Source: Cyclobacteriaceae bacterium (lineage in GTDB: Bacteria > Bacteroidota > Bacteroidia > Cytophagales > Cyclobacteriaceae). Taken from it: a stretch of DNA of 64,000 bases. The translations under genes were made by a program, and so were the position numbers. The notes beneath the pieces are model-generated. The model was not told the DNA's origin. It saw only the letters and a program-made list of their open reading frames with translations, and made no database searches. Positions 46,683 to 55,484 of the stretch are shown here, in pieces. Numbering within the stretch: position 1 is the first letter of the stretch; each line of letters starts with the position of its first letter. The stretch spans positions 62,001 to 126,000 of the forward strand of contig JANQEU010000088.1 of NCBI GenBank assembly GCA_028278225.1, in the 5' to 3' direction.

Positions 46683-47966
46683 TTATTGGCCCAATCGTTT
46701 TAAGTCAAACCCGATATCCTTGCGAAATGTCATGCCTTCCCAACTGATTTTTCTGATCGCCTGATAGCTTTTGTTCAGGGCCTCATCCATGTTCTTGCCT
46801 AATCCGGTGATGGCCAGGACCCTACCGCCATTAGTTTTCAGTGAGCTGTTTTCATAGGCTGTTCCGGCATGGAAAGTAACAACATTCTTCAAAGGTTCTC
46901 CGATAGTCATTTCTCTTCCTTTTTCATAAGAACCAGGGTAACCTTCCGAAACGAGCATAACCGTACTTGCCGTATACGGTTCAATCTGAAGGTCTGTTTT
47001 ATGCAAATGTCCCCTGGCTGTGGCTGTGAGGATATCGAGAAGATCGCTTTTGATACGGGGCATAACTACTTCTGCCTCCGGATCCCCCATTCTGACATTA
47101 TACTCGATTACGAATGGATTGCCATTGACTTTTATCAGCCCAAAGAATATGAATCCTTTATACTCAAAACCCTCTTCACTTATACCGCGGATCGTTGGCT
47201 TGATGATCCTCTCCTCGACCTTTTCCATAAAGATCCGGTTGGCAAAGATGACCGGGGATATTGCACCCATTCCGCCGGTATTTGGACCGGTATCACCCTC
47301 ACCGATCCTCTTATAGTCCTTTGCTTCAGGCAGGATCTTGTAATTGCGGCCATCCGTGATCACAAACACCGAAACTTCGATACCTGAAAGATATTCTTCT
47401 ATCAATACCGAAGAGGAGGCTGCACCAAATTTGCCTTTGAGCATTTCTGTAAGATTTGCCTTCGCCTCAGCCAGATCCTCAGTGATTATTACGCCTTTGC
47501 CAGCTGCCAAACCATCTGCCTTCAATACGTAAGGGCCACTGATGGATTCCAGAAATGCCACTCCCTCGGAAAGCGTTTTAATTGTAAAAACCCGGGCCTT
47601 TGCTGTAGGGATCCCATATTTTTCCATGAACTTTTTTGAGAAGTCCTTGCTGCCCTCGAGTAGCGCCCCCTCTCCTGAAGGTCCGATAATTAACAATTCT
47701 GTGAGTTCGTCCTGTGATTTTAAGAAATCAACTACTCCGTTCACCAATGGATCCTCCGGCCCTACTACTAAAAGATCAATCCGGTTTTCAACAATGGCAT
47801 TTTTTACGGCATTGAAGTCGTTGACTTTTACCGGCAGGTTCCGGGCGATCTGCGAAGTCCCTCCATTACCCGGTGCAACGAATAATTCTTCACAGTTTTT
47901 GCTTTGCTTCAGCTTCCAGGCCAGTGCATGTTCCCTGCCGCCAGACCCCAAAATTAATACCCTCAT
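46683..47966 (-). CDS. purD: Phosphoribosylamine-glycine ligase
   Basis: 427 residues, ATP-grasp enzyme of purine synthesis converting phosphoribosylamine and glycine to GAR. Landmarks: MRVLILGSGGREHALAWKLK, FVAPGNGGTSQIARN, VVGPEDPLVNGVVDFL, YVLKADGLAAGKGVIITEDL, DTGPNTGGMGAISPV, EYNVRMGDPEAEVVMPRI and FHAGTAYENSSLKTNGGRVL. Start ATG at 47966. Standalone; other pur genes are elsewhere. Confidence 0.96.
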   Translation of the reverse strand: MRVLILGSGGREHALAWKLKQSKNCEELFVAPGNGGTSQIARNLPVKVNDFNAVKNAIVENRIDLLVVGPEDPLVNGVVDFLKSQDELTELLIIGPSGEGALLEGSKDFSKKFMEKYGIPTAKARVFTIKTLSEGVAFLESISGPYVLKADGLAAGKGVIITEDLAEAKANLTEMLKGKFGAASSSVLIEEYLSGIEVSVFVITDGRNYKILPEAKDYKRIGEGDTGPNTGGMGAISPVIFANRIFMEKVEERIIKPTIRGISEEGFEYKGFIFFGLIKVNGNPFVIEYNVRMGDPEAEVVMPRIKSDLLDILTATARGHLHKTDLQIEPYTASTVMLVSEGYPGSYEKGREMTIGEPLKNVVTFHAGTAYENSSLKTNGGRVLAITGLGKNMDEALNKSYQAIRKISWEGMTFRKDIGFDLKRLGQ

Positions 47967-48020
47967 TCGAAAACTATTTTTCGGGGCAAATTAAGAAAGG
48001 ATGAGCTAATAAACTTGATT

Positions 48021-50204
48021 TTAGTGCGCGTACTCCGACATAAATTTTATCCTCATCAAACGGATCTCATCTTCGGAGTAATCCTGGCCCAATTCCTCCA
48101 GGGCGTCTTCGATGCTGTCGGTCTCGGCCCCAAGAAAATAATCGTAGATGTCATCTTGTCTTTCATCATCCAGCAGTTGATCGATATAATAGTCAAGATT
48201 TAACTTCGTGCCGGAATCGCAGATGTTTTCAACTTCCCTGATCAGCATTTCGTATTTCATCCCCTTGGTTTCAGCGACTTCCTCCAAATCGACCTGCCGA
48301 TCAATTTGCTGAATAATGAAGATCTTGTTTTTTGACTTCAACCCGGAGGATTTTACGAGTACGTCGGATGCTGTGATGATATCATTTTCCTCCACATACC
48401 GATCTATCAGTTCGAGGAATGGCTTCCCGAATTTCCTGGCCTTACTGTCGCCTACCCCGATTATCTTTTTAAGGTCGTCAATTGATGTGGGATACAATGT
48501 TGCCATTTCTTCCAGTGATGGATCCTGGAAAATCACATATGGAGGCAGTTCCTTCTGCCTGGCCACTTTCTTACGTAATGCCCTGAGCATATCAAACAGG
48601 ATCGTATCATATGATTTGGCATCTATCGTGGTCTTTTCGATTTCCTCCTCCTCGCCCTCGGTCTCATATTCATGATCCCTGGATATCTTGATCGGATATG
48701 GATCAATCAGGTAGTTGATGCCCTTATCTGTCAGTTTAAATACACCCGGGGTCTCTATATCCTTTTGAATTAATTCATTAAACAGGCACTGTCGCAGGAC
48801 AGCTTTCCAAAATGCGTCATTTTCGTCTCTCCCGGCACCGAAAATATCCAGCTTGTTATGGTCATAACTTTTGACATGGTCCGTCTCTTTCCCCATCAGT
48901 ACGCTGGCAACGTGATTGATATCAAATCTTTCCCCGCTTTTCTGAACTGCAAGAATTGCTTTCCTCAGGTATTCGGTCCCATCAAACTGCTCTTTGGGAT
49001 GACGGCAATTGTCACACATTTCACAATTATCCTCTGTAAATTCCTCGCCAAAATAGTGAAGCAGTTGCTTTCTCCTGCAGACGGATGATTCGGAGTAAGC
49101 AGCCATTTCTTCCAGTAAAAACTTGGCATTTTCCCTTTCTGTGACGGACTTGTCCTTGTTGAATTTCTCAAGCTTCAGTATATCGTTGTAGCTGTAGAAC
49201 ATGATGCACGTCCCTTCCAGGCCATCTCTTCCGGATCTGCCGGTTTCCTGATAATATCCTTCTATTGATTTTGGAGCATCATAATGAATTACAAATCGAA
49301 CGTCAGGTTTGTCAATCCCCATACCAAATGCTATCGTAGCCACAATCACATCTATATCTTCATTGAGGAAAGCATCCTGGTTGTTCATTCTCACTGAGCT
49401 TTCCAGCCCGGCGTGGTATGGCGCTGCCTTTACATCATTCACTTTCAGGAACTCAGCGATTTCCTCCACCTTCTTTCTACTGAGACAATAGACAATTCCC
49501 GATTTGCCCTTATTGTCTTTCATAAATTTGATAAGATGCTTTTTTGCCTGTTGTTTGGGTCGCACCTCATAGTAGAGGTTGGTTCTGTTGAATGATGACT
49601 GGAAAACACGGGCATCTTCTATTTCCAGGTTTTTTTTGATGTCCAATTGAACCTTGGGAGTCGCCGTAGCTGTGAGGGCGATCAGCGGAACCTGCCCCAG
49701 CTGGCCGACGATAATTTTTATCCTTCTGTATTCCGGCCTGAAATCATGACCCCATTCGGAGATACAATGTGCTTCATCTACTGCAATGAACGAAATTTTC
49801 GCTTGTTTCAGGAAAGCTACATTATCGTCTTTGGTCAGGGATTCCGGGGCCACGTATAACAGCTTTATATCACCGCTTATCGTTTCTTTTTTGACACGGT
49901 TGATCTCACTCTTACTAAGGGTTGAATTGAGGAATCTGGCGTTGATGCCCACGGCATTCATTTGATCCACCTGATTTTTCATCAACGCAATTAATGGCGA
50001 AATGACAATCGCGGTGCCATCCTGCACAATCGCCGGTAACTGGTAGCAAAGCGATTTACCCGCTCCGGTTGGCATGATCACAAAGGTATTGTTACAAGAA
50101 AGGATATTTTCAATGATATCTTCCTGATTTCCCCGAAAGGTATTATAACCAAACACTTCATGAAGTGTCGATTTAACAGTTTCACCTAGAGCAACATCCA
50201 TCAT
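48021..50204 (-). CDS. recQ: ATP-dependent DNA helicase RecQ
   Basis: 727 residues. Motifs: FGYNTFRGNQEDIIENIL, Walker A MPTGAGKSLCYQLPAI, DEAH box in FIAVDEAHCISEWGHDFRPE, ALTATATPKVQLDI, GIVYCLSRKKVEEIAEFL and YYQETGRSGRDGLEG. The RQC zinc site has CRRKQLLHYFGEEF then CEMCDNC, followed by a winged helix and an HRDC domain (EEMATLYPTSIDDLKKIIGV). It unwinds recombination intermediates. An extra acidic tail after HRDC (about 100 residues) makes it longer than the E. coli enzyme. Confidence 0.95.
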   Translation of the reverse strand: MMDVALGETVKSTLHEVFGYNTFRGNQEDIIENILSCNNTFVIMPTGAGKSLCYQLPAIVQDGTAIVISPLIALMKNQVDQMNAVGINARFLNSTLSKSEINRVKKETISGDIKLLYVAPESLTKDDNVAFLKQAKISFIAVDEAHCISEWGHDFRPEYRRIKIIVGQLGQVPLIALTATATPKVQLDIKKNLEIEDARVFQSSFNRTNLYYEVRPKQQAKKHLIKFMKDNKGKSGIVYCLSRKKVEEIAEFLKVNDVKAAPYHAGLESSVRMNNQDAFLNEDIDVIVATIAFGMGIDKPDVRFVIHYDAPKSIEGYYQETGRSGRDGLEGTCIMFYSYNDILKLEKFNKDKSVTERENAKFLLEEMAAYSESSVCRRKQLLHYFGEEFTEDNCEMCDNCRHPKEQFDGTEYLRKAILAVQKSGERFDINHVASVLMGKETDHVKSYDHNKLDIFGAGRDENDAFWKAVLRQCLFNELIQKDIETPGVFKLTDKGINYLIDPYPIKISRDHEYETEGEEEEIEKTTIDAKSYDTILFDMLRALRKKVARQKELPPYVIFQDPSLEEMATLYPTSIDDLKKIIGVGDSKARKFGKPFLELIDRYVEENDIITASDVLVKSSGLKSKNKIFIIQQIDRQVDLEEVAETKGMKYEMLIREVENICDSGTKLNLDYYIDQLLDDERQDDIYDYFLGAETDSIEDALEELGQDYSEDEIRLMRIKFMSEYAH

Positions 50205-50354
50205 TGAACCAGCAGATTAATGGCGCATATTAAGTTAAGTAAAAAAGCGCGATTAATAATAAATTAACAGACCAAAAAATCAGTTCCTTTTATAAGCGGG
50301 GAATCAAATAAATGTTAACCTTGCGTCAACGGAAAATTGATCCGCGAAGCTAAC

Positions 50355-50362
50355 TATTTTTG
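50355..50362 (+). promoter_or_regulatory. Candidate -7 box for manC
   Basis: TATTTTTG matches TAnnTTTG, 20 nt before the manC ATG. The -33 element is not obvious. Confidence 0.35.
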
Positions 50363-50382
50363 AAAGAAAATCAAGAAAAAGG

Positions 50383-51456
50383 ATGCAGTTTGACACATAT
50401 GTCGTAATCATGGCAGGCGGAACCGGTACACGATTCTGGCCGTACAGCCGCAATTCCAAACCGAAACAGTTCCTGGACATTTTAGGCACCGGCCGCTCCC
50501 TTTTGCAGATGACTTTTGATCGATTCAAAAAATATGTGCCGGCGGAAAAAATCTGGATCGTGTCAAACTCCCTTTACAAAGATGTTATCGAAGAACAATT
50601 ACCTGAGCTAGCACCACACCAGATACTGCTTGAGCCGGAAAAAAGGAACACCGCACCGTGCATAGCCTATGCCACCTACAAAATACGGAAAGAATCACCC
50701 AATGCCGTACTGGTCGTCACACCATCAGATGCGGCAATATTCGATGATGACAAATATCTGAACATAATAGACATAGCGGTAAAATCGGCCTCCAAAAATG
50801 ATCAGTTAATTACGATAGGCATAAAGCCGAACAGGCCCGAAACAGGCTATGGATACATCCAGTTTTTCGAGTCGGAAGAGGAGGTCAAAAAAGTAAAGAC
50901 CTTCACGGAAAAGCCTGACATTGACCTGGCAAAGAAATTTATCGAAAGCGGTGAATTTGTATGGAACGCCGGTATTTTCGTATGGTCAGTGCGCAGCATT
51001 TCCGATGCGCTGGAAAAAATCCAGCCTGTGATGGCCAAAGTTTTCAGGAAAGGAGAGAATGATTACTTCACCGAAAAAGAAGCCCAGTTTATCCGAAAAG
51101 CTTATGCCAATAGCAAGGGCATATCAATTGATTATGCCATCATGGAAAAAGCTGATAATGTGTATGTGGTCCTCGGAGATTTTGGCTGGTCTGACCTTGG
51201 ATCATGGGATGCACTTCACGAACTGAAAGCTAAGGATGAGAATGGCAATGTCGTTGAACAAAATGCATTGCTTTATAACTGTCATTCCAATTACATCAAG
51301 AGTAAAAATAAGAAACTGGTTGTGGCCAGTGACCTTGACGGATATTTAATTGCGGATTTTGATGACGTCCTTCTTATCTGCAGGAAGGATGACGCTCCAA
51401 AATTCAAAAACTTTGTGAATGAAGTGAAGTCCCTGAAGGGTGAAAAATATATTTAA
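50383..51456 (+). CDS. manC: Mannose-1-phosphate guanylyltransferase
   Basis: 357 residues. Makes GDP-mannose from GTP and mannose-1-phosphate, feeding polysaccharide and LPS synthesis. Landmarks: YVVIMAGGTGTRFWPYSRNS, KPKQFLDILGTGRSLLQMTF, LEPEKRNTAPCIAYATYKI, VVTPSDAAIFDDD, IGIKPNRPETGYGYIQF, VKTFTEKPDIDLAKKFIESG, FVWNAGIFVWSVRSI and VLGDFGWSDLGSWDALHEL. It lacks a C-terminal isomerase (cupin) domain, so it is monofunctional. The ATG at 50383 follows an AAAAAGG. The 210 nt after it contain no gene or clear terminator that I can see. Confidence 0.95.
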   Translation: MQFDTYVVIMAGGTGTRFWPYSRNSKPKQFLDILGTGRSLLQMTFDRFKKYVPAEKIWIVSNSLYKDVIEEQLPELAPHQILLEPEKRNTAPCIAYATYKIRKESPNAVLVVTPSDAAIFDDDKYLNIIDIAVKSASKNDQLITIGIKPNRPETGYGYIQFFESEEEVKKVKTFTEKPDIDLAKKFIESGEFVWNAGIFVWSVRSISDALEKIQPVMAKVFRKGENDYFTEKEAQFIRKAYANSKGISIDYAIMEKADNVYVVLGDFGWSDLGSWDALHELKAKDENGNVVEQNALLYNCHSNYIKSKNKKLVVASDLDGYLIADFDDVLLICRKDDAPKFKNFVNEVKSLKGEKYI

Positions 51457-51666
51457 CGTCCATTCGAAATAAAAAACAGCAAAAACCCACCTCATCCTTT
51501 CTCAGGTCATTCGTAGTGATTAGCCGGATGGATGGCCCTTGGAGTCTCCCATTGAAAAGATTCCATGGCTTTCTTCCGCTCATTCCTACCCCTGGAAGCC
51601 TCTGAAATAGGGTTTATGTTGTTTTTAAGAAATTCAATTGGAATTGTTATATCGAACTGACGTTAT

Positions 51667-52410
51667 TTAGGTTCGCTGCCTCAGCACTTCATAGAAACAT
51701 ATAGCTGCCGCCACGGAAACATTCAAAGAATCTATGGATCCGGCCATAGGTATCCGGATCTCTTCATCGCACAGGTCCAGGACAGATTGAGAAATGCCAT
51801 TCTCCTCGGATCCTAAAACAATGGCCAGGGGATCAGATAAATGTGACTCCTGGATCTTTCCTTTGGCTTTTTCGGTACATCCTACAATCCTTATCCCTGA
51901 TTCCTTAAGATACCGGATCGATTCCCTCAAATCATTTTCGCGACAAACCGGGATCAAAGCCAAAGCCCCGGCAGATGTTTTGATCGAATCTTCATTGATC
52001 TGAGCAGCGCCTTTCGCCGGAATTACAATACCATCGGCACCCATGCCTTCTGCCGTCCTGGCAATAGCTCCGAAATTTCTCACATCGGTGATTCTGTCCA
52101 GAATAACAAAAAAAGGATTCTTTCCACCTTCAAAGGTTGCTGCAATCAAGTCCGAAAGCCTGTGGTGTTTGATGGGTGACCGAAATGCGACTACTCCCTG
52201 ATGATTTTTTCTTGTGAATTTGTTGAGCCGCTCCACAGGGACTTTCACTACAGGGACTCCGCTCTTCCCAAGCAGAGGCAATAACTCATGTATGAGATCT
52301 CCCTTGAGATTTTTCTGGAGAAACACTTTTTCAAAATCAGTACCGGACTGGATGGATTCGATGACAGCCCTGATCCCGTAAATCATTGAGGAATTCTTAC
52401 CCTTTTTCAT
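51667..52410 (-). CDS. rlmB: 23S rRNA 2'-O-ribose methyltransferase, RlmB/TrmH family
   Basis: 247 residues from the ATG at 52410, chosen because the sequence just upstream is an unusually strong AGGAGGAAA ribosome-binding site; a start at 52446 is possible but adds 12 unlikely residues. The N-terminal substrate domain is MIYGIRAVIESIQSG. The SPOUT knot contains FFVILDRITDVRNFGAIART, GIVIPAKGAAQINEDSIKTS, AIVLGSEENGISQSV and IPMAGSIDSLNVSVAAAICF. It methylates a guanosine of 23S rRNA. Its ATG overlaps the GWxTD gene's stop by 4 nt. Confidence 0.92.
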   Translation of the reverse strand: MKKGKNSSMIYGIRAVIESIQSGTDFEKVFLQKNLKGDLIHELLPLLGKSGVPVVKVPVERLNKFTRKNHQGVVAFRSPIKHHRLSDLIAATFEGGKNPFFVILDRITDVRNFGAIARTAEGMGADGIVIPAKGAAQINEDSIKTSAGALALIPVCRENDLRESIRYLKESGIRIVGCTEKAKGKIQESHLSDPLAIVLGSEENGISQSVLDLCDEEIRIPMAGSIDSLNVSVAAAICFYEVLRQRT

Positions 52411-53549
52411 TTTCCTCCTCTCAGAATGCGGACTTTGGAGATCCACGCGTCACGATATTTCTCATCCCTCATTAAGACGTACAGGTTTGGTGTAAACAAA
52501 TTGGATAATATCCGGAACTCGAATGTGGTAGTGCCGTCGAAAACCCAAACTTCCGTCCTGTTGGTCCTGAACACCTCATCCGGCGCTCCAAAAACGATGT
52601 ATAAAATTCCGCGGTCTGTTTTCCACCCTTGCTTGTAATCTGTAAAAAGCTCATTTGCCCTCGTAACCTTTCGGTAATAATTCCTGATGGCCGACCTCGC
52701 CAACTGCTTTGACGAGAAAGTATTTATCCAAAATTTATCAAACGAATTCTTGGGATTTCCCGAAGCAGTGATCTGACTGATTTCAGACTGCCTTGAAATG
52801 TAGGTCAAAGGTTTGATCAGTTCCTCCAGTTTTCTAAACCTGGGGTAGTAGGCGTTACCCAAATAGAAAGCAATACCTTCTGTGGACAAAGTATCTAACT
52901 GGGCAAAGTAAAAATGGTCGGTTTCGAGCTGGAATGAATCTTTTTGAGCAAAAACCGTATCAATATCAATTGTTGCGGAAATCCCGCTGGTCACTCCCAT
53001 GGGAGGATCAGCCGGCGGAAAATTCTCATCGTACTGATAGAAATACATAGAGTCCGGCGAACCCAGAAATTGAAACGAGAAATTGCCCCCGTCCAGATAA
53101 TTTGTGAAAACAGGCAGCCCGTTATTTCCGGTCAGATAGTAACCGGGGTAAGTAATATCTCCTTTACTTAATTTGACCGGGAAGTAATAGTTGAACTTGA
53201 TGGTTTTAACATGGACAACCATCAGGTCATCCGGTGGTGATGTGAGTGTCATTTTGAAGATCATCACGTCCCTGGATACACTCAAAGTATCCAATACCGG
53301 ATTGTCAATAATAGCGTGATTAGGGTCTTCAAAGCCATCCTGGAGTAAGAACTGGATTTTATTACCTACAATGGAATCCCCCTCAGCTTTTATGAAAACA
53401 TGCAGCTCCTCCCGCTGCTGGGCCAAACTAAAATTCACACTGACTTCTGCATTTGCCTGATACCAATACGAAGTATTCAGCGTTGAAAAATCAATCGTGA
53501 ATGAGGTGAATGCCGACAGAAGGAAATACGTAGTGAAAAATACCCTCAT
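52407..53549 (-). CDS. Exported GWxTD-domain protein
   Basis: 380 residues from the ATG at 53549 (MRVFFTTYFLLSAFTSFTID, a signal peptide). The namesake motif GWKTDRGILYIVFGAPDEV is near the C-terminus, preceded by FDKFWINTFSSKQLARSAIR, in the usual order. The N-terminal two thirds are beta-rich. Role unknown; members occur mainly in Bacteroidota and Acidobacteriota. Translationally coupled to rlmB and divergent from the methyltransferase at 53612 across 62 nt. Confidence 0.88.
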   Translation of the reverse strand: MRVFFTTYFLLSAFTSFTIDFSTLNTSYWYQANAEVSVNFSLAQQREELHVFIKAEGDSIVGNKIQFLLQDGFEDPNHAIIDNPVLDTLSVSRDVMIFKMTLTSPPDDLMVVHVKTIKFNYYFPVKLSKGDITYPGYYLTGNNGLPVFTNYLDGGNFSFQFLGSPDSMYFYQYDENFPPADPPMGVTSGISATIDIDTVFAQKDSFQLETDHFYFAQLDTLSTEGIAFYLGNAYYPRFRKLEELIKPLTYISRQSEISQITASGNPKNSFDKFWINTFSSKQLARSAIRNYYRKVTRANELFTDYKQGWKTDRGILYIVFGAPDEVFRTNRTEVWVFDGTTTFEFRILSNLFTPNLYVLMRDEKYRDAWISKVRILRGGK

Positions 53550-53611
53550 TAATGATTGATCTGAAAATGAAATAGTAGAAATTTTCGGTTTCTTTGTCAC
53601 AAAAATAAAGG

Positions 53612-54382
53612 ATGAGTGTATATACCACTGAAATAACCTCTGATAAACTCCTTTCTGACAATCCAATCCATCAACGGTTGCTGAAGGCATATTATGCTGC
53701 AAAACCCTACATAAAAGGTGACCTTCTGGAGTTGGGTTGCGGAGAAGGCAGAGGTATAGGTGAAATTGCACCTTTAGCTGACAGTTATCTTGGGATTGAC
53801 AAAATTGAGGCAGCTATCCTCAAACTGAGGGAAGTATTCCCCGATCTTCAGTTTGAAACCGGTCACTTTCCTCCGGTTCCGCTGCCTGACAACAGTGTTG
53901 ATACCATCATCAGTTTCCAGGTAATTGAGCATCTCAAAAAGGACAAATTTTTTGTCAGTGAGATTGAAAGGATTTTAAAACCTGGCGGGGTTGCTTTGCT
54001 GACCACCCCGAACATCAAGATGACACTGACGCGAAATCCATGGCATGTCCGTGAGTATACGGCAAATGAGCTACTTACGATATGTGAGAAATATTTCTCC
54101 AAAGTAGAGATGAAAGGAATTGCCGGTAACGAGAAAATTTTGGAGTACCATGAACGAAACCGGGAATCTGTCAAAAAAATAACCAGATATGATCTTCTGG
54201 ATCTTCAACACAGATTGCCGGCATTCATGCTAAGAATCCCTTATGATATTTTAAACAGGATGAACAGGAATTCATTAAAAAATGAGGCGGATGAACTTGT
54301 TGCCTCAATTACTCATGAGGATTATTTCGTAAATGACATGGATGAGAACAACCTTGATCTTTTTTGTGTTCTGTATAAATAG
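53612..54382 (+). CDS. Class I SAM-dependent methyltransferase
   Basis: 256 residues, cytoplasmic. Motif I is LLELGCGEGRGIGEIAP at about 38-54, with the acidic motif II in YLGIDKIEAAI, post-I TIISFQVIEHLKKDKFFVSE and ILKPGGVALLTTPNIKMT. This is the Methyltransf_11-type pattern used on small molecules, quinones or sugars. Substrate unknown. The ATG follows AAAGG directly. The C-terminal half (LLDLQHRLPAFMLRIPYDIL) is not typical and may bind the substrate. Confidence 0.85.
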   Translation: MSVYTTEITSDKLLSDNPIHQRLLKAYYAAKPYIKGDLLELGCGEGRGIGEIAPLADSYLGIDKIEAAILKLREVFPDLQFETGHFPPVPLPDNSVDTIISFQVIEHLKKDKFFVSEIERILKPGGVALLTTPNIKMTLTRNPWHVREYTANELLTICEKYFSKVEMKGIAGNEKILEYHERNRESVKKITRYDLLDLQHRLPAFMLRIPYDILNRMNRNSLKNEADELVASITHEDYFVNDMDENNLDLFCVLYK

Positions 54383-54411
54383 TTATTCATCAATTTCAAA
54401 ACCTCAAAAAA

Positions 54412-54849
54412 ATGTCGAACGCACTTGTAAATGAACTGAACCAGCTCTTAAGCGATTATCACATCTACTATCAAAATACACGGGGATTTCACTGGAATAT
54501 CAAGGGGAAAAGATTTTTCGAATTGCATGTGAAATTCGAAGAGTTTTATACTGAAGCCTTAACCACGATTGATGACCTGGCGGAACGGATCCTTACCATT
54601 GGAGGAGCGCCTTTGCATACTTTCGAAGATTATCAGCACACTTCAAAGCTCATTGTTTATAAAGATGTTTCTGAAGATTCGGCTTGTGTGCAGGCTGTAA
54701 AAACCCAGCTTGAGGCATTGATCGCGCAGGAAAATAAGGTGAAGGACCTGGCGGCCGAGGCCGGAGATAATGAAACCGAAGATATGATGATAGGACTTAT
54801 CAACGTTCAACAGAAAACCATCTGGATGCTAAATTCGTGGTTAGGTTAA
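54412..54849 (+). CDS. dps: Dps family DNA-protection ferritin
   Basis: 145 residues. Ferroxidase residues fit the Dps pattern: GFHWNIKGKRFFELHVKFEE with His27 and His39, and the next helix TTIDDLAERILTIGGAPLHT with Asp54 and Glu58. It should form a dodecamer storing iron and shielding DNA under oxidative stress. The TAA shares one base with the ATG of the NlpC/P60 gene. Length is slightly below E. coli Dps because the basic N-terminal tail is missing. Confidence 0.93.
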   Translation: MSNALVNELNQLLSDYHIYYQNTRGFHWNIKGKRFFELHVKFEEFYTEALTTIDDLAERILTIGGAPLHTFEDYQHTSKLIVYKDVSEDSACVQAVKTQLEALIAQENKVKDLAAEAGDNETEDMMIGLINVQQKTIWMLNSWLG

Positions 54850-55316
54850 TGGCTAGAGTCCTGATCATACCACTCATTTTGATTTTTTCTGCGGGAATAG
54901 ATCCCGCTACAGCACAAAACAAAAAGAAAAGAAAAAAGATTGATAAGGCTGTGCGGGTGGCGAGGTCCTACATCGGGACACCCTATGTTTACGGAGGTAA
55001 TACCAAAAGCGGGATCGACTGTTCGGGACTTATTCACAACGCCTATAAAACCATTGGGATCACTTTGCCGAGAACCGCCAAAGAGCAGTCCAAAGTGGGG
55101 AACAAAAAGATGGAGGGCCGCGTCCGGCCCGGAGATATTGTTTATTTCAAATTCAAGGAAAAGCGATCCAAATGGTGGCACAGCGGAATGATCACCTATG
55201 CCGATGACAAGACGATTAAATTTATACATGCGTCCTCGAGTCGCGGAGTAGTCGAGGATACCATGAATGGCTACTATACGAAGAATGTGAAGTTTTATCG
55301 CAGGGTGATCAAGTAA
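54849..55316 (+). CDS. NlpC/P60 peptidoglycan hydrolase
   Basis: 155 residues from the ATG at 54849. Signal peptide MARVLIIPLILIFSAGIDPA, then a lysine-rich patch and a complete C40 catalytic domain: Cys58 in KSGIDCSGLIHNAYKTIG, His111 in KWWHSGMITYAD and His127 in KFIHASSSRGVVED. It should cleave gamma-D-glutamyl-diaminopimelate bonds in the cell wall. Overlaps dps by one base (TAATG), so it is co-translated with it. Confidence 0.9.
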   Translation: MARVLIIPLILIFSAGIDPATAQNKKKRKKIDKAVRVARSYIGTPYVYGGNTKSGIDCSGLIHNAYKTIGITLPRTAKEQSKVGNKKMEGRVRPGDIVYFKFKEKRSKWWHSGMITYADDKTIKFIHASSSRGVVEDTMNGYYTKNVKFYRRVIK

Positions 55317-55394
55317 TCTGACCGGTATTTAGCTTATCAAACCGTCCCTGACATTGGTAGGATTAAAATCTATCTGAATTACAATTATTCAATT

Positions 55395-55480
55395 TTGACC
55401 TGGACCCAAGTCAATATTTTATACAATATGACTTGAATATAAGTCATTTTTTGATCATATTTGACCTGAATATAAGTCAT
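55395..55480 (+). repeat. Three palindromic sites at exact 33-bp spacing before the AAA ATPase gene
   Basis: Sites at 55395-55414, 55428-55447 and 55461-55480. The second is a perfect 7-bp inverted repeat (ATGACTT, GAATAT spacer, AAGTCAT); the third is TTGACCT-GAATAT-AAGTCAT; the first is looser, TTGACCT-GGACCC-AAGTCAA. Each is separated by 13 nt, so starts are 33 bp apart, about three helical turns. The last ends 4 nt before the ATPase ATG. They look like operators. Confidence 0.85.
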
Positions 55481-55484
55481 ATTC

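Noticed and set aside
46869-47387. 172-codon open frame antisense to purD
   Set aside because: It lies entirely inside a strongly conserved purD gene, has no recognisable motif, and is a shadow of the real frame.
55395-55480. Three-copy repeat considered as a CRISPR array
   Set aside because: Repeats are short palindromes of 20 nt with only 13-nt A/T-rich gaps and no cas genes; operators fit better.
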